This document shows positions 5,566-7,131 of a stretch of DNA of 7,131 bases, in pieces (the first letter of the stretch is position 1; each line of letters begins with the position of its first letter). The DNA is from Acidimicrobiaceae bacterium. GTDB taxonomy: Bacteria; Actinomycetota; Acidimicrobiia; Acidimicrobiales; RAAP-2. Below the pieces are notes generated by a model, which worked only from the letters and a program-made list of their open reading frames with translations, had not been told where the DNA came from and did not search any database. Location of the stretch: NCBI GenBank assembly GCA_003152555.1, contig PMAL01000043.1, positions 32,430-39,560 on the forward strand. The letters run 5' to 3'. The translations under genes were made by a program, and so were the position numbers.

Positions 5566-6168
5566 TTAGAACCAGTGGATCCTTGAGAGCGGCCAAATCC
5601 TCAGGAACACCTTTCCAATGATGCTGGACTTCGGAACGAATCCCCACAGTCGACTGTCGCACGATGGAGCGTGGTGATCCCCCATCATGAAGTAGTCACC
5701 GGCGGGGACGTGAACCTTGCCAATCGCCGTACCCAATGGTTCCGTATGCGGCCAATTCTCTTCTAATGCTTTGCCGTTGACGTAGATCGTATTGCCCTTG
5801 GACGTGAGATAGTCGCCGGGCAGGCCGATCACGCGCTTCACCAAGTCTGCGACGTCATCACCGCACTCGGACACCACAGTCTTGGGTGCTTTGAACACGA
5901 CGATGTCGCCTCGGTTAATGGTGCCAAAGTCGACGCTCAATTTGTTGACGATGATGCGATCGCCGACGTGCAATGTAGGATACATCGAGCCCGACGGCAC
6001 AAAGTACGTCTCGAAGACGAACGTGCGCAGGATGAGCGATACCAGTACCGCCGCAATGAGGATGACGACCCATTCGGTGAAGGCCCTCCTGCGTGACTTC
6101 GTTGTTGTTGGAGTTGGTTCGCCCGTGGGTTCGACTGGGGATGCGACTTCGGGCGAGAGATCAGACAT
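5566..6168 (-). CDS. lepB: Signal peptidase I
   Basis: LepB is the membrane serine protease that removes signal peptides from exported proteins. Counting from an upstream TTG (202 residues), a Pro/Thr-rich cytoplasmic tail is followed by SRRR and one membrane helix at about 35-55, then the catalytic domain outside the membrane: YFVPSGSMYPTL with nucleophile Ser63, the GDRIIVNKL box, RGDIVVFKAP, and VKRVIGLPGD with general-base Lys113. The last box reads MGDHHAPSCDSRLWGFVP, keeping the GD...SxDSR pattern but with HH where many enzymes have NR. I start the gene at the ATG (6168), two codons inside the TTG, giving 200 residues. No SD is seen; TACTGT ends 6 bases before this ATG, so the mRNA may be leaderless. 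It lies 123 bases downstream of serA on the same strand. The fold and catalytic pair are clear. Confidence 0.95.
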   Translation of the reverse strand: MSDLSPEVASPVEPTGEPTPTTTKSRRRAFTEWVVILIAAVLVSLILRTFVFETYFVPSGSMYPTLHVGDRIIVNKLSVDFGTINRGDIVVFKAPKTVVSECGDDVADLVKRVIGLPGDYLTSKGNTIYVNGKALEENWPHTEPLGTAIGKVHVPAGDYFMMGDHHAPSCDSRLWGFVPKSSIIGKVFLRIWPLSRIHWF

Positions 6169-6178
6169 ACACAAACAG

Positions 6179-6204
6179 TAACGCTGACAACAGCGTTAGT
6201 TTTT
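6179..6204. terminator. Inverted repeat with T-tract just upstream of lepB
   Basis: TAACGCTG and CAGCGTTA form perfect eight-base arms around ACAA (6179-6198). On the plus strand they are followed by GTTTTT, giving an intrinsic-terminator shape; on the minus strand by CTGTTTGTG, a poorer U-tract. Minus-strand use would end serA transcripts 10 bases before the lepB ATG, or place a hairpin in the lepB leader. No plus-strand gene needs it. It may instead be an operator for a dimeric repressor. Confidence 0.4.
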
Positions 6205-6291
6205 CGGTCCTGACGGGCAAAGTGCTCAGTCCCTTGCGAAAGACGAATGGTTCACCACGGTGCTCGGCGATGACGGAATCGAACGAAGGCG

Positions 6292-7131
6292 CTAGCGAAG
6301 CGTGATGAGATGAATATCGACAATGCCGTCAGTATCACGAAGACGACTCACGACCTCTGCCGGCGTTGGTGTCGAGGTGGAGAGCACCATCAACGCGGTC
6401 TCAGACATTGCGTCGGGACCAACGGCCATAGAAGCAATCGAGACGTTGGCTTCGCCCAGAGCTACTCCGACGATACCGACCATTCCTGGGCGGTCGTCAT
6501 TACGCACGACCAGCATGGAGGCGGCGGGCGGAATCTCAACGCTGTGTGCGTCAACGCTCACGATTCGTGTTTCGAGGCGGCTGCCAATAGTCATCAACGT
6601 TCCCGACACCGCGTGGTCACCAGACCTCACAGTGATGAGGTTCACGTACTCGGGCGACTCCACCGTAGAGATCTCGCTGTAGGTGAGGTGGTGTTCCGCT
6701 GCGAGTTGGGGCGCATTCACGAACGAGACGCCGTCGTGACCGGTCGAGAGGAGCAGGCCCTTGAGCGCGCATAAAGTCAAGATCTTGGTGCCCGATCCGG
6801 CGAGCTCGCCCTGGTAGATGACTTCGAGGTCCGCCGGCTCACCATCGAGCAATCCGCCGATGAAGCGACCGAGCACTTCGGCGAGCCCCATGAAGGGACG
6901 CACGACGTTGGACACCTCGCCCGCGGAGACGTTCACGGCGTAGGGCACAAAGTCGCCCGCGAGCGCCAACTGCACTTGCTCGGCAATCGTGATGCCGGCC
7001 TTGTCCTGTGCTTCAGCGGTTGAAGCCCCCAGGTGCGGCACGACCACGACGGAAGGAAGTTCAAAGAGCGGCGACGCCGTCGTCGGTTCTTTTTCAAAGA
7101 CGTCGAGGGCGGCGCCCTGGACGTGACCGTC
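6292..7131 (-). CDS. serA: D-3-phosphoglycerate dehydrogenase, C-terminal 279 codons (5' end outside window)
   Basis: SerA oxidises 3-phosphoglycerate to 3-phosphohydroxypyruvate with NAD+, the first step of serine synthesis. The frame is open to the window edge, so the N-terminal substrate- and most of the NAD-binding domain are missing from view. What remains begins with HVQGAALDVFEKEP and VVVPHLGASTAEAQ, the end of the dehydrogenase core including the catalytic-type His of PHLGAST. Next comes the intervening (ASB) domain, from about AVNVSAGEV to LETRIVSVDAHSVE, and a C-terminal ACT domain starting MLVVRNDDRPGMVGIVG, which in this family binds serine for feedback inhibition. This is the long form known from mycobacteria and many actinobacteria. 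A GTG at 7047 is internal, not a start. lepB follows 123 bases downstream; the stretch 6199-6291 between them shows no gene that I can support. Confidence 0.96.
   Translation of the reverse strand, partial: DGHVQGAALDVFEKEPTTASPLFELPSVVVVPHLGASTAEAQDKAGITIAEQVQLALAGDFVPYAVNVSAGEVSNVVRPFMGLAEVLGRFIGGLLDGEPADLEVIYQGELAGSGTKILTLCALKGLLLSTGHDGVSFVNAPQLAAEHHLTYSEISTVESPEYVNLITVRSGDHAVSGTLMTIGSRLETRIVSVDAHSVEIPPAASMLVVRNDDRPGMVGIVGVALGEANVSIASMAVGPDAMSETALMVLSTSTPTPAEVVSRLRDTDGIVDIHLITLR

Noticed and set aside
6199..6291. Possible tRNA-like stretch between lepB and serA (TTCGATTCC on the minus strand)
   Set aside because: No acceptor stem, anticodon arm or D arm could be paired around it.
6310..6774. 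154-codon plus-strand ORF within serA
   Set aside because: It is antisense to a clear SerA coding region and rich in His/Arg, as expected for a complement-strand shadow in GC-rich DNA.

Overview
The window looks like chromosomal housekeeping DNA from a GC-rich bacterium, most likely an actinobacterium and possibly of the Acidimicrobiia type. This is inferred from the G/C-biased third codon positions, the LeuA layout (the metal ligands lie at a constant offset of 32 from those I recall for Mycobacterium tuberculosis LeuA), the long SerA with a C-terminal ACT domain, GTG starts, and several genes that appear to lack Shine-Dalgarno (SD) sites. No insertion sequence, CRISPR array, rRNA or tRNA is visible.

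Layout. Positions 1-153 hold, on the minus strand, what may be a decayed fragment of a metallo-beta-lactamase-fold gene with a TGA inside its HxHxDH motif. At 237-1842 a plus-strand operon encodes an HpcH/HpaI-type aldolase and a dienelactone-hydrolase-family protein. An 18-codon ORF joins them, overlapping the upstream stop (TAATG) and the downstream start (GTGA). Converging on it from the minus strand (4202-1874) are leuA (2-isopropylmalate synthase) and, 25 bases downstream of leuA, a seven-helix SWEET-like PQ-loop transporter. Divergent from leuA are a 50-residue membrane-anchored small protein and a Kv-beta-like aldo/keto reductase (4374-5546). Converging on the reductase are lepB (signal peptidase I, 6168-5566) and the C-terminal 279 codons of serA (7131-6292), which runs off the right edge.

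The main find is the leuA leader (4350-4203, minus strand). It contains a plausible sigma-70-like promoter, a 12-codon leader ORF (MKTIQSAELLLQ) with three consecutive leucine codons TTA-CTA-CTT, a GNRA-capped hairpin beginning at its stop codon, and a perfect GC-rich terminator hairpin followed by six U, all before the leuA ribosome binding site. This is the arrangement of a ribosome-mediated leucine attenuator. The predicted transcription start falls on the GTG of the leader peptide, so it may be translated without a leader. Because the transporter follows leuA so closely, it is probably under the same leucine control.

The genes touch several pathways: leucine synthesis (leuA) with a linked transporter, serine synthesis (serA), protein secretion (lepB), and a small catabolic or detoxifying pair (aldolase plus hydrolase) whose substrates cannot be read from sequence. 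All family assignments are by eye from motifs; no database search was possible.
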